A DNA stretch of 64,000 nt from Wolbachia endosymbiont of Meromenopon meropis (lineage in GTDB: Bacteria; Pseudomonadota; Alphaproteobacteria; Rickettsiales; Anaplasmataceae). The translations under genes and the position numbers were made by a program. The stretch spans positions 62,001 to 126,000 of the forward strand of contig JAJETZ010000002.1 in assembly GCA_029784595.1 (NCBI GenBank), written 5' to 3'. Of the stretch, positions 28,985 to 37,251 are shown piece by piece. Position 1 is the stretch's first letter. Every line of letters starts with the position of its first letter. The notes beneath the pieces are model-generated. The model saw only the letters and a program-made list of their open reading frames with translations, had not been told where the DNA came from and ran no database searches.

Positions 28985-29626
28985 ATAAAAACTAAAATAA
29001 AAACTACAAAAAGCAAAAAGTTTTCTTCAATCAAATGGCTTTATCGTCATTTAAATGACAAATACGTAAAAAAAACAGATGAGGATGGCTACAGGTCACG
29101 TTCTGCGTATAAATTAATAGAAATAGATAATAAGTTTAAATTATTTCAAAAAGGGCAAAGAGTCGTTGATCTTGGCGCTTCTCCTGGTGGATGGTCGCAA
29201 ATTGCATTCAAAAAAAAAACAAATGTAGTGGCAATTGATATAAAACCATTAAATCCAATTCCTCAAGTCAAATATATACAATGCGATGTGAATGAATTTG
29301 AAATTTTAAAAAACAAACTTAAAGATCAAAAATTCGATGTAATTTTATCTGATATGGCCCCAGAATCTTGTGGATTAAAATCATTAGATCATATCAGAAT
29401 TATTCTTTTATGCGAAGTAGCGTTGAATCTTGCAAAACATTTTTTAAATTACAATGGCAAATTCGTAGTAAAAATTTTTCATGGAAAGTACGAAAAAAAT
29501 TTCTTTAATGAATTAAAAAAATTTTTTAAGAAAGTAAAATATTTTAAGCCAAAATCAAGTAGATCTGAATCTAATGAGATGTATTTAATAGGCTTAGCCT
29601 TTAAAGGAGATAAATATATCAAATAA
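28985..29626 (+). CDS. rlmE: 23S rRNA 2'-O-methyltransferase RlmE, with a non-standard start
   Basis: RlmE (FtsJ) methylates U2552 of 23S rRNA during 50S maturation. The frame reads continuously from 28985: RSRSAYKLIEIDNKFKLF, the SAM-binding VVDLGASPGGWSQ, the catalytic-type LSDMAPES, KIFHG, and SRSESNEMYLIG near the end, all family motifs. No ATG, GTG or TTG lies upstream in frame; the first usable internal start, GTG at 29228, would delete the SAM motif. A GGAG ribosome site eight bases before ATA at 28985 points to a non-canonical AUA start (TKIKTTKSKK follows), giving 213 residues. An ATG-to-ATA change or a sequencing error is possible. Confidence 0.82.
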   Translation: MKTKIKTTKSKKFSSIKWLYRHLNDKYVKKTDEDGYRSRSAYKLIEIDNKFKLFQKGQRVVDLGASPGGWSQIAFKKKTNVVAIDIKPLNPIPQVKYIQCDVNEFEILKNKLKDQKFDVILSDMAPESCGLKSLDHIRIILLCEVALNLAKHFLNYNGKFVVKIFHGKYEKNFFNELKKFFKKVKYFKPKSSRSESNEMYLIGLAFKGDKYIK

Positions 29627-29651
29627 TGAAAGAGAAAAAAGACTTTGATAT

Positions 29652-30299
29652 TTAATCTTGCTCTAAGGCAAATTTTAATGCAAAATGAGTACCTATAATG
29701 CTATTCATTAGTAAAATGAAAAAAATCAAAGTAGTAATAAGCAATTTGTAAATATTAAAAGATAAGTTTTCAGTCTGAATTAATAATTTAAAGTATATAA
29801 AAATTGGCATTATAATCGGTAAAACAAGAATTTGTGATATTCCAGATACTAAGTTAGCTTGACCAAGCACTAGCGCATTTCCAACAGCTGAAATACTAAT
29901 CACTATCAATGTATTAAATAATAGAGATAATCCTACCGCTATTGAATAGCGGATATTGTTATCAAAGATTACAAAACTAAATATAGAGGAAATTAATGAA
30001 ATTGATAATCCGAACAACAACCAATGAGCAAAGATTTTACAACTAACTATAAGTTTAGAAGAAAGTGGTTGTATAAAAATTTGTTCTAATAAACCATTAT
30101 GATAATCAGCAGTGAATAAATTACTTGTAGAGATTTGCAAGCTAGATGTAGCACATATCCATATTAATGTCAATATAACTTCTTGCTCGCTTTTACTTTC
30201 AATTGTGAATAATGATAAGCTTAGCATTATAATAAAAACGGATAACACATAAATAAAATTTTTATCATAAACGAATATTTTTTTTATTAAATTAATCAT
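29652..30299 (-). CDS. ccmB: Haem exporter membrane subunit CcmB
   Basis: Membrane subunit of the ABC exporter that works with CcmA in cytochrome c maturation System I. The 215-residue protein has six membrane helices, the N-terminal TLIWICATSSLQ region and the FTADYHNGLLEQIFIQPLS loop, the block most conserved in CcmB. The partner ATPase gene is not next to it; Ccm genes are scattered in this group. It converges with rlmE, 25 bp apart. It serves the cytochrome c1 encoded at the left of the window. Confidence 0.92.
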   Translation of the reverse strand: MINLIKKIFVYDKNFIYVLSVFIIMLSLSLFTIESKSEQEVILTLIWICATSSLQISTSNLFTADYHNGLLEQIFIQPLSSKLIVSCKIFAHWLLFGLSISLISSIFSFVIFDNNIRYSIAVGLSLLFNTLIVISISAVGNALVLGQANLVSGISQILVLPIIMPIFIYFKLLIQTENLSFNIYKLLITTLIFFILLMNSIIGTHFALKFALEQD

Positions 30300-30402
30300 A
30301 TAACAGGGACTTTAAATATTTTTTATGAATTATACTGTTCACTTATACGTAATACAATTTTTGTCTCAAATTATATAAATTTTATTATCTAATTATAAAA
30401 TT

Positions 30403-30789
30403 ATGGAAGAATTACCAAAAATAGAATTACCTGAAAATTACACCCCTTCAGAAGAAGAAGAATACATGAACATACAGCAACTGGAATATTTCAATTTAAA
30501 GTTGCAGTCAATGCTTGCTGAATTGGAAAAACAAGAATTAGAGTATGTTACAACCTATTATTCTAATGAAGACAGTGGAAACGAAAAATTAATCCAACGC
30601 AGGAAGGATAGAAAGGGGGAAATCAAAGAAGCGCTGGAAAAAATAAAATTAGGTACTTATGGTTATTGTGAAGGTACAGGTGAAGAAATAGGAATTGAAA
30701 GGCTCAAGGCCAACTTACTTGCAACATACTGCATTGAGGAACAAGAGAGATTAGAAAAAGAAAAAAATGTGTATAATACTGAAAATTAA
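30403..30789 (+). CDS. dksA: DksA-type RNA polymerase-binding factor, reduced zinc site
   Basis: DksA enters the secondary channel of RNA polymerase and, with ppGpp, retunes transcription. The 128-residue protein has the N-terminal helix, an acidic coiled-coil, and a zinc-finger-like segment. The usual four cysteines are reduced to two: Cys89 with Thr at 92 (CEGT) and Cys110 with Glu at 113 (CIEE). This resembles the zinc-independent DksA2 type, in which a Thr replaces one cysteine. Activity without zinc is plausible, but the coiled-coil tip should be checked for the catalytic acidic pair. Confidence 0.9.
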   Translation: MEELPKIELPENYTPSEEEEYMNIQQLEYFNLKLQSMLAELEKQELEYVTTYYSNEDSGNEKLIQRRKDRKGEIKEALEKIKLGTYGYCEGTGEEIGIERLKANLLATYCIEEQERLEKEKNVYNTEN

Positions 30790-30900
30790 TAAAAATACTA
30801 GTTTTTATAATAACACATTTTGTGAAACGGATACACTCCACGCAATACTGTGAAATAAAGAATTGCTCGCTGCTCGTATACCACCTTCTTTCTTTGTTGT

Positions 30901-30919
30901 GATTTTATATAATAAAATC
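30901..30919. terminator. Small hairpin between convergent dksA and virB9
   Basis: GATTTTAT and ATAAAATC form a perfect 8-bp stem around a 3-nt loop. It lies between two convergent genes and is all A/T apart from its ends, so it is a weak bidirectional terminator at best. Confidence 0.3.
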
Positions 30920-30946
30920 TAGTACAACACTTCTTATAGGATCGCA

Positions 30947-31732
30947 CTATCTATTCCTTTTAAAGGGTATATTCTCATTGAATAGACAAACTGTACTTGA
31001 TCCATTTCTCAATGTAAAGACCGAACCCACTTTTTCAACTATAAGAAAATCATCAAATGTGCGAAAATTTACTAAAGATTCACGTCCTACAGAATCAACT
31101 ATAAAAATCGCTGGAAAGTTAGAATTTGTCTTGCTGAATTGCAAGTATGTAAATTTTCCGTCATCAAAAACTTTAGTAGGTATTATTGATTCACTACCCT
31201 TTGTATGTGAAACAAAATAATTAAAATTCAATCCTCTCTTTGCAACTTCAATATCATTTATATCTGGAATAGTATTGGGATTAACTTGTTCAAGAATATC
31301 GCCATTATTCGTTGTATAAATTTCATCGCTATTGAATAGCGGATAGATAAATCTCACTTCGTATGCTAATCTTGGATCATCCAATCCAGTTGCTTCCTCA
31401 GCATGAAGCTCAAAATAATAGACCCTTTTATTGGTAATCACGGTTGCATTAGTGTCAGCTATATCATCTATAGGCTTGATGAATAATCTATTACCTTGAG
31501 TAATAAGTTGCCAACCAGTCGGATCACCGATTGAAAAATTTTGTATTATTTCACCTGACTCAAACAATATACTCGACTGATAACCATAAAAGCCAGTATA
31601 TTTATGTATAGCTTGTGGATTATAGTTGATAACTTTTATATGATTATCTGCAGCTATTGAACGCGGTTCTTGTTTTGTAAACGCAAAATCACCATAAAAA
31701 CAGAACATAACAATAAGTAAAAAACTGATCAT
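30947..31732 (-). CDS. virB9: Type IV secretion protein VirB9
   Basis: VirB9 forms the outer-membrane core of the P-type T4SS with VirB7 and VirB10. The 261-residue protein has a signal peptide (about 1-18), the VirB9 N-terminal beta domain (IGDPTGWQLITQGNRLFIKP, the TNKRVYYFELHA block, YEVRFIYP), and the C-terminal VirB10-binding domain (DDGKFTYLQFS, RTFDDFLIVEKVG). No other vir gene is near. Anaplasmataceae carry a second, isolated virB9 besides the operon copy, and this may be that one. The main vir operons lie outside the window. Confidence 0.93.
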   Translation of the reverse strand: MISFLLIVMFCFYGDFAFTKQEPRSIAADNHIKVINYNPQAIHKYTGFYGYQSSILFESGEIIQNFSIGDPTGWQLITQGNRLFIKPIDDIADTNATVITNKRVYYFELHAEEATGLDDPRLAYEVRFIYPLFNSDEIYTTNNGDILEQVNPNTIPDINDIEVAKRGLNFNYFVSHTKGSESIIPTKVFDDGKFTYLQFSKTNSNFPAIFIVDSVGRESLVNFRTFDDFLIVEKVGSVFTLRNGSSTVCLFNENIPFKRNR

Positions 31733-33014
31733 AATATCAAAATTATATATAGACTAGCACCCTATCATTGTAATGCATAAAATGCAATTGTTAATACACC
31801 CCTCTATTCTATCCTTAGATTATATGTAAAGAGCTAATAAATAACAATGAATTATGCCTAATTCAGCAGAAGCAAACACTAATCTCCTGAGAGCTTTTTT
31901 ATACTTATGCTCCTCACTCATTTAATATTAAAGCTTTTATTTATTTTTTAAGTTTATGCAAATTTAACAATGTAAAACTAAATGCAGTTGACATTTATTT
32001 TCTCTGAAAAAACTACATTCAGGTATAAATATAAAATGAAACAATAATATCCATGTATCGAGCATGTAAAAATTACATTTGCCTATCAAAATTTATAATA
32101 ATAAAATATGTAATAATTTTGCAGAAAACGCACTACTTAAAATGTCAATTTTAATATTGATATACTTTAAATAGTATGCAAAAATTTTCCTACAAGGGAA
32201 TATACTTACTATTACAAATAGTATAGTACAAATTTTAAAGCAAAAAATCTAATAATGGTATTACTAATGGTATTACTACTTAAATAGTAAAACTTCAATA
32301 CTAAGACTAATTGCAAAATTAATATATCTAAAAACATTAGCAATATAATGTAAGCAGATATACTACACGTTAATAAATTCAAATCATTCTCATTCAGAAA
32401 AAGTAATATCTAGACAGAGATACAACATCTAACATAGAGTTAGTCATGGTTTCTTAACCTACAAATATTTTTACAACATGTTGTTCTCTTATGCATAAGC
32501 CTTATTACTAATTCGAAGAGGTAGAATGTTGAAATTAATTCAATATATATATTGATATGCGTCAAAATAAAATGACAAAGACACTATAATTGCAATACTA
32601 AAATTCTTTAATATTTTGGACACTTTATAATGTTATGAATGCTTGCAGTTTGATAATTTTTAAATTACAACAGAAAACACATGAATTTAAATACAAAAAC
32701 TTGTTCAAAAATATATAAAGAAATAAAACATTCGATATAGTAGAAAGCTTGTTGAGTTTCTAATTTGTATAATTTATCAGCGCACTTACACTCTCATTTT
32801 TGTATAAGTGACTTGTAGCACATTACACAATTTCTATAATTAAGAATTATTTAATTAAAAACTTAAAGATGAAACATCATATAAATAATAATCTTAAAAA
32901 CGTATATTGCGAAAAAAAAAATAAACTCAAGATAAGTAATTCTAAAATGCTACTTGTAGTTTATTCTGTACAAATTGAGGCTAAAATCTAAATAGCTTCT
33001 AACCACTCATCATT
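31733..33014. other. Intergenic region, about 1.3 kb, low-complexity
   Basis: Very AT-rich spacer. It holds a 12-bp tandem duplication (32254-32277) and a few short coding-like minus-strand pieces near 32450-32520 that are not supported. No RNA gene was recognised. Two ATGs near 31857 open a 23-codon frame of unclear meaning. Confidence 0.55.
32254..32277. repeat. Two tandem copies of a 12-bp unit
   Basis: The unit AATGGTATTACT occurs twice without a gap. Like the duplication at 10583 it is 12 bp long, consistent with replication slippage. Confidence 0.85.
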
Positions 33015-33194
33015 ATGAATGAGAAAATTGTGCAACTTATATCAAGTTTTTATTTCTTATTAATGAGTATCATATACAGCGCTACAAACGGACTATTGTT
33101 ACTTCATACAAGAAGAACAATAGTTGGTCTACTATTATTAAAATACACATACAAATATATCATTGATCAATTCACTCTAAATTCAATATTATGA
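33015..33194 (+). CDS. Small two-helix membrane peptide coupled to dacF
   Basis: A 59-codon frame from ATG 33015 to TGA 33192-33194. Its stop overlaps the dacF start by four bases (ATGA), the geometry of translational coupling. It reads MNEKIVQLISSFYFLLMSII then a second hydrophobic part NGLLLLHTRRTIVGLLLLKY, with a basic turn between them. I recognise no family. In DNA this AT-rich, open frames of this length appear by chance, so the support comes from the ATG, the coupling and the balanced hydrophobic pattern. No strong ribosome site is visible. Confidence 0.35.
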   Translation: MNEKIVQLISSFYFLLMSIIYSATNGLLLLHTRRTIVGLLLLKYTYKYIIDQFTLNSIL

Positions 33195-34303
33195 ATACAT
33201 TAGATAAATTAGTATTTTTATCATTAATCTTTTTACTCTCTTTTTCTTCATATCCATATGAGTTCAGAACTAAAGCAAATCAAGCAGCGGTCTTAGACCT
33301 CGCGTCAGATTCGTTTATTTTTGAACATAATTCTGATGAAAAAATGGCTCCATCTTCGATGAGTAAATTAATGACCTTATATGTTGCTTTCGATTACATA
33401 AAAGATGGAATAATCAATATGGAAGATAAGTTTCAAGTAAGTAAAAAAGCATGGGAAAGAAAAGGATCTTCTATGTTTTTAAAAGAGGGCCAATTTGTTT
33501 CAGTGAAAGAACTACTTGAAGGAATAGTAATAGTTTCAGGCAATGATGCTTGCATTACCTTAGCTGAAGGTATTGCAGGATCGGAAGAGAATTTTGTAAT
33601 AGAAATGAACGAAGTCGCTCATAATCTAAATCTCAATAACAGTCACTTCGTCAATTCAAGCGGATGGCCCGATGAAAATCATTTTATGAGTGCAAAGGAT
33701 TTAGCAATCTTATCAAAAAGGATTTTTACTGATTTTCCCGAATATTACGGTTTATTCTCCAAGCAATATTTTAAGTATAACGATATTTCACAAGAAAATA
33801 AAAATCTTCTACTCTTTCACGATATAGGAGTTGATGGATTAAAAACTGGCTATACAAATGCTGGTGGTTACGGCATCGCAGCATCTGCAAAACGCAATAA
33901 TAGAAGAATTTTCGTTGTTATAAATGGACTAAATACTAAAAGAGAGCGAATAGAAGAAGCAAAAAGATTGATACAATACTCTTTAAATTATTTTAGTACT
34001 AAAAAGATATTTGCTAAGGGCGATATAATTGAAAAAGTAAATGTTCTGTATGGAAAAGATAGAAAAGTACCCATTACGGTTATAAAAGATGTTACTATCA
34101 CATATAAACGCAATTTACATAATAAAATTAGAGTGCGTATTGAGCACAAAGATATGATACCCGCGCCAATTAAAAAAGGCCAAGAAGTAGGCAAAATTCT
34201 TATAGAAATACCTGGTATTAAGAAGCAAACAGTGCCACTTTATGCAGCAAGTGATGTTCAAAAATTGAATTACATAGAAAGGTTTTTTAGAAAATTATTC
34301 TAG
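33191..34303 (+). CDS. dacF: D-alanyl-D-alanine carboxypeptidase (PBP5/6 type)
   Basis: Removes the terminal D-Ala from peptidoglycan or lipid II stem peptides. The 370-residue protein has a signal peptide (about 1-21) and all three active-site motifs of the penicillin-binding fold: SMSK (in APSSMSKLM), SGN (in VSGNDACI) and KTG (in DGLKTGYT). The PBP5_C domain lies at about 275-360, and an amphipathic C-terminal tail may anchor the enzyme. Together with MurC, MurE and RlpA in the window it points to a residual peptidoglycan metabolism. Confidence 0.93.
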   Translation: MNTLDKLVFLSLIFLLSFSSYPYEFRTKANQAAVLDLASDSFIFEHNSDEKMAPSSMSKLMTLYVAFDYIKDGIINMEDKFQVSKKAWERKGSSMFLKEGQFVSVKELLEGIVIVSGNDACITLAEGIAGSEENFVIEMNEVAHNLNLNNSHFVNSSGWPDENHFMSAKDLAILSKRIFTDFPEYYGLFSKQYFKYNDISQENKNLLLFHDIGVDGLKTGYTNAGGYGIAASAKRNNRRIFVVINGLNTKRERIEEAKRLIQYSLNYFSTKKIFAKGDIIEKVNVLYGKDRKVPITVIKDVTITYKRNLHNKIRVRIEHKDMIPAPIKKGQEVGKILIEIPGIKKQTVPLYAASDVQKLNYIERFFRKLF

Positions 34304-34931
34304 AATTTAGAATAGTGCATCTGTTTTAACACGCGAAAACTCTGATATCCAATATTATAGAGAATACAGCTTTTTTCATATTCTCCATCATTACAGGAAA
34401 TAAGATTTCATCCGGCCTTTTAAAACTCTTACAGAATTTAAATAATAAAAAGTACTAACTTTTTGCACCCACCTATATATCATGGCTTAACCTTTACATC
34501 ACTCCATTATATATCATATCTTTAATATCTTTCATATATCTTTTAAAAATTAAATTTTATTTAATCTAGCTTAATAAGCCCAAATAAACTTATATAAAGT
34601 CTTTACGTTATAGAAATATTTAAAAATACTTCATGTATTTTAGAATAATTAATATGTATTCAATAAATATCTAATTGAAGTTTTCTTTGTTTCTAGTTAG
34701 AATGAACCATGCTCAAATTATCTTGGAATAAATGAAAGGATGTATTTCTATTTTTTTAAAAAAATTTATTTTGCATCATGCACTGTTCGCTGTTCTTCCT
34801 TTTAAAACTTACCATTTCTAATAATGAAACAGATATCATAATAATGAATTAGTCAAAAAAATTATGTTTTTTTTAAATTGTTACAAAGTTAAAAACTGGC
34901 TGATATTCAAAAATGATAAGGAGGTCGTTTA
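34304..34931. other. Intergenic region, about 630 bp, nothing recognised
   Basis: AT-rich spacer between dacF and purB. No supported frame or RNA gene. Only the purB ribosome site (AAGGAGG, 34918-34924) at its right end is clear. Confidence 0.6.
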
Positions 34932-36224
34932 GTGATTCCTCGTTACAGTCGTAAAAAAATGTCTTACATTTGGGGAGAGAAGAATAAGTTAAATATATGG
35001 TTAAAGATAGAAAAATTAGCATGCGAAGCTCAAGCAGAATTAGGAATAATTCCAAATTATGTTCCTAATAGACTCTCTAACACTATTAAATTAAATATTA
35101 AGCGGATTAACGAAATTGAATCTATCGTAAAACACGATGTTGTAGCTTTTCTCACATATATTGCTGAAAAAGTAGGAGTTGATATGCGTTATTTACACTA
35201 TGGAATGACAAGTTCTGATATTTTAGATACATGTTTTGCTGTGCAGTTAAAAGAATCATGTGACATTTTGCTTAAAAAGTTAAAAAATTTACTTATAGCT
35301 TTTAAGAAAAAGGCTGAGGATTATAGAAGTATTTTATGTGTTGGACGTAGCCATGGAATTCACGCAGAGCCAACTATATTTGGATTAAAATTTGCCAGAT
35401 TTTATGCAGAATTTAAACGTAGCTATCAAAGACTAATTAATGTAAAAAAAGAAATTTCAATTTGTAAAATATCAGGTGCAGTAGGCAACTTTGCGAATAT
35501 TGACCCATTTGTTGAAAAATATTTAGCAGAAAAAATGGAACTCACACCAGAAACTATATCCTCCCAAGTAATTCCTCGTGATAGACATGCTGTATTCTTT
35601 TCAACTTTAGGAGTTATTGCAAGTTCAATGGAGAATATTGCAATTGAAATTCGTCATTTACAAAGAACTGAAGTTGGCGAAATTTCTGAATATTTTTTTA
35701 CTGGACAAAAAGGAAGTTCTTCTATGCCACATAAGTGTAATCCTATCTTAAGTGAAAATTTAACTGGAATTTCTCGTTTAATACGCAGCTATGTCATTCC
35801 CGCTTTAGAAAATGTTGCATTATGGCATGAACGAGATATATCACATTCTTCCGTTGAAAGATGCATTGCTCCCGATGCTTGTATCGTGATGGATTTTGCT
35901 CTAACAAGATTAAAATATCTAATAGATAATTTGGTAATTAATGAAAAAAACATTAAAAAAAATTTAAATTCAACAAAAGGTCTAATTTTCTCACAACGTG
36001 TGCTACTTGAGTTAGTAAGTAACGGTCTAAGTAGAGAAAAAGCTTATAAAATTGTTCAAAGCAACGCAATGAAAGTAAAGCAAGGTGGCAATGACTTTCT
36101 TTTTGAATTGAAGCAAGATAAATCTTTACTTAAAGTTATTGATTCTGAAAAGCTTGAATCTTTGTTTGATTTTGCTTATTATACAAAGCATATAGATTAT
36201 ATATACAACAGAGTCTTTGACTAG
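34932..36224 (+). CDS. purB: Adenylosuccinate lyase
   Basis: Acts twice in purine synthesis, releasing fumarate from SAICAR and from adenylosuccinate. The 430-residue protein starts at GTG 34932, placed seven bases after a perfect AAGGAGG ribosome site; this decides the start. Family blocks: HYGMTSSDILDT, VGRSHGIHAEPTIFGLK (catalytic His), LQRTEVGEISE and the signature GSSSMPHKCNP (catalytic Ser loop). Its TAG stop shares its final G with the first base of tRNA-Met. Confidence 0.97.
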   Translation: MIPRYSRKKMSYIWGEKNKLNIWLKIEKLACEAQAELGIIPNYVPNRLSNTIKLNIKRINEIESIVKHDVVAFLTYIAEKVGVDMRYLHYGMTSSDILDTCFAVQLKESCDILLKKLKNLLIAFKKKAEDYRSILCVGRSHGIHAEPTIFGLKFARFYAEFKRSYQRLINVKKEISICKISGAVGNFANIDPFVEKYLAEKMELTPETISSQVIPRDRHAVFFSTLGVIASSMENIAIEIRHLQRTEVGEISEYFFTGQKGSSSMPHKCNPILSENLTGISRLIRSYVIPALENVALWHERDISHSSVERCIAPDACIVMDFALTRLKYLIDNLVINEKNIKKNLNSTKGLIFSQRVLLELVSNGLSREKAYKIVQSNAMKVKQGGNDFLFELKQDKSLLKVIDSEKLESLFDFAYYTKHIDYIYNRVFD

Positions 36225-36296
36225 GCTGAGTAGCTCAGTTGGCAGAGCAGGAGAATCATAATCTCTTGGTCGTGGGTTCAAATCCCTCCTCAGCCA
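36224..36296 (+). tRNA. tRNA-Met (anticodon CAT)
   Basis: A full cloverleaf of 73 nt: acceptor GGCTGAG/CTCAGCC, D arm AGCTCAGTTGGCAGAGC, anticodon loop ATCATAA, T arm GTGGGTTCAAATCC. The first acceptor pair is a proper G-C, so this is not an initiator tRNA. An elongator Met is most likely; an Ile2 tRNA with a modified CAT anticodon cannot be excluded by eye. Its first base is the last base of the purB stop codon; CCA is not encoded. Confidence 0.95.
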
Positions 36297-36352
36297 TTTA
36301 AATTTGAACTAGAGTAATCAGAAAAAGATTCACATGAATTGTGTTAATAGAT

Positions 36353-36496
36353 CTAAACATATTTACCTAACTTAAGGCCAATTCTAGATAACCTGTTGTA
36401 GGATTCATCTGATTTATTCGTTTTCGCGATATTATTTAGAGACAAAAATCCCACCAAACAAGGGTAACTATCATACTGAAAATCTCTTAACATCAT
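36353..36496 (-). CDS. Short frame downstream of the XRE gene, possibly a remnant
   Basis: A 47-codon frame (tandem ATG ATG at 36496, stop TAG 36353) on the same strand as, and 53 bp after, the XRE-type gene. It reads MMLRDFQYDSYPCLVGFLSL and later SYNRLSRIGLKLGKYV, a composition richer in Gly, Arg and Ser than spacer translation. I recognise no family. It could be a small partner protein of the regulator or a leftover of a larger gene. Confidence 0.3.
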   Translation of the reverse strand: MMLRDFQYDSYPCLVGFLSLNNIAKTNKSDESYNRLSRIGLKLGKYV

Positions 36497-36549
36497 TACA
36501 TAAAAAACTACCAAAAACTAAATGGATTATGAAAAAGATTTACTTCGTT

Positions 36550-36843
36550 TTACATCGCGGATGTCTTTTCTAAGGACTCAAGATCATAATTTATTCTCAC
36601 TTGTACGCTTTGGTCTAACGCAACCAATAAATTAAGCAAGTACTCAAGAGAAAACCCTTCAATCTTCGATTTATTAATTTGAGATACCTTGGGTTGATCG
36701 ATTTTTAGAGCAGCGGCAGCTTTCTTTTGTGTTCTGAACCTCTTGCTTATTAATTGCGCAACAATCCTTATTAATTTCAATTTTGTACTCTTTATATCAC
36801 TTAACTCTATAACTACTGGATAACTTAGCTGTAAATCTTGCAT
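36550..36843 (-). CDS. XRE/HigA-like helix-turn-helix protein (COG5606 type), no toxin partner seen
   Basis: A 97-residue DNA-binding protein. Residues about 36-60 (RTQKKAAAALKIDQPKVSQI) form a clear helix-turn-helix of the type found in HigA-like antitoxins, and the pattern VSQINKSKIEGFSLEYLLNLL is typical of the COG5606 group. In toxin-antitoxin loci such a gene usually follows a RelE/HigB toxin. Here it follows rpmG by 22 bp instead, and no toxin frame is visible. It may be a domesticated regulator or an antitoxin that lost its toxin. Confidence 0.8.
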   Translation of the reverse strand: MQDLQLSYPVVIELSDIKSTKLKLIRIVAQLISKRFRTQKKAAAALKIDQPKVSQINKSKIEGFSLEYLLNLLVALDQSVQVRINYDLESLEKTSAM

Positions 36844-36865
36844 GATGACAAATTTCCTTATAAAA

Positions 36866-37066
36866 TCATTTTAGTTTTTCTTCTCTGAACAATACGTGCC
36901 TTCTAACTACTGGATCATACTTTCTAAACTCCAATTTCTTAGTAAGCCTCCTAGGATTACGCTTTTTTATATAAAAGTAACCCGTTAATTTCTCTTCACC
37001 AGCACTTGTCACCCTAATTGCACTACTAACTAATTTAACAAGTAAGGTAGCACCTTTTTTTGCCAT
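36866..37066 (-). CDS. rpmG: 50S ribosomal protein L33
   Basis: A small 50S protein near the E site. The ATG at 37066 ([16 protein letters not shown]) gives 66 residues; an ATG two codons upstream is possible. The ending [23 protein letters not shown] is the bacterial L33 pattern. It lacks the CxxC zinc pair, so it is the zinc-free type. It has about ten extra residues compared with usual L33, placed after the first block. It is followed on the same strand by the XRE-type gene. Confidence 0.96.
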   Translation of the reverse strand: MAKKGATLLVKLVSSAIRVTSAGEEKLTGYFYIKKRNPRRLTKKLEFRKYDPVVRRHVLFREEKLK

Positions 37067-37251
37067 GTTCAAACATTAATATAAAACACATACAAACGTA
37101 TCGTACATGACACAAAAAGTCAACAGGATTTACATTCTTAAAGTGATGTGTACTGTAAATATGTTCTAAAATTCTTGACAATAATTAGTGCGTCTAATAC
37201 GATAAGATCGCCTTCAGAGCAATTAAGGTAAACGATGAATAGTGGTAAATA

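Noticed and set aside
31857..31928. A 23-codon frame reading MPNSAEANTNLLRAFLYLCSS.
   Set aside because: Too short, with no ribosome site, coupling or recognisable family.
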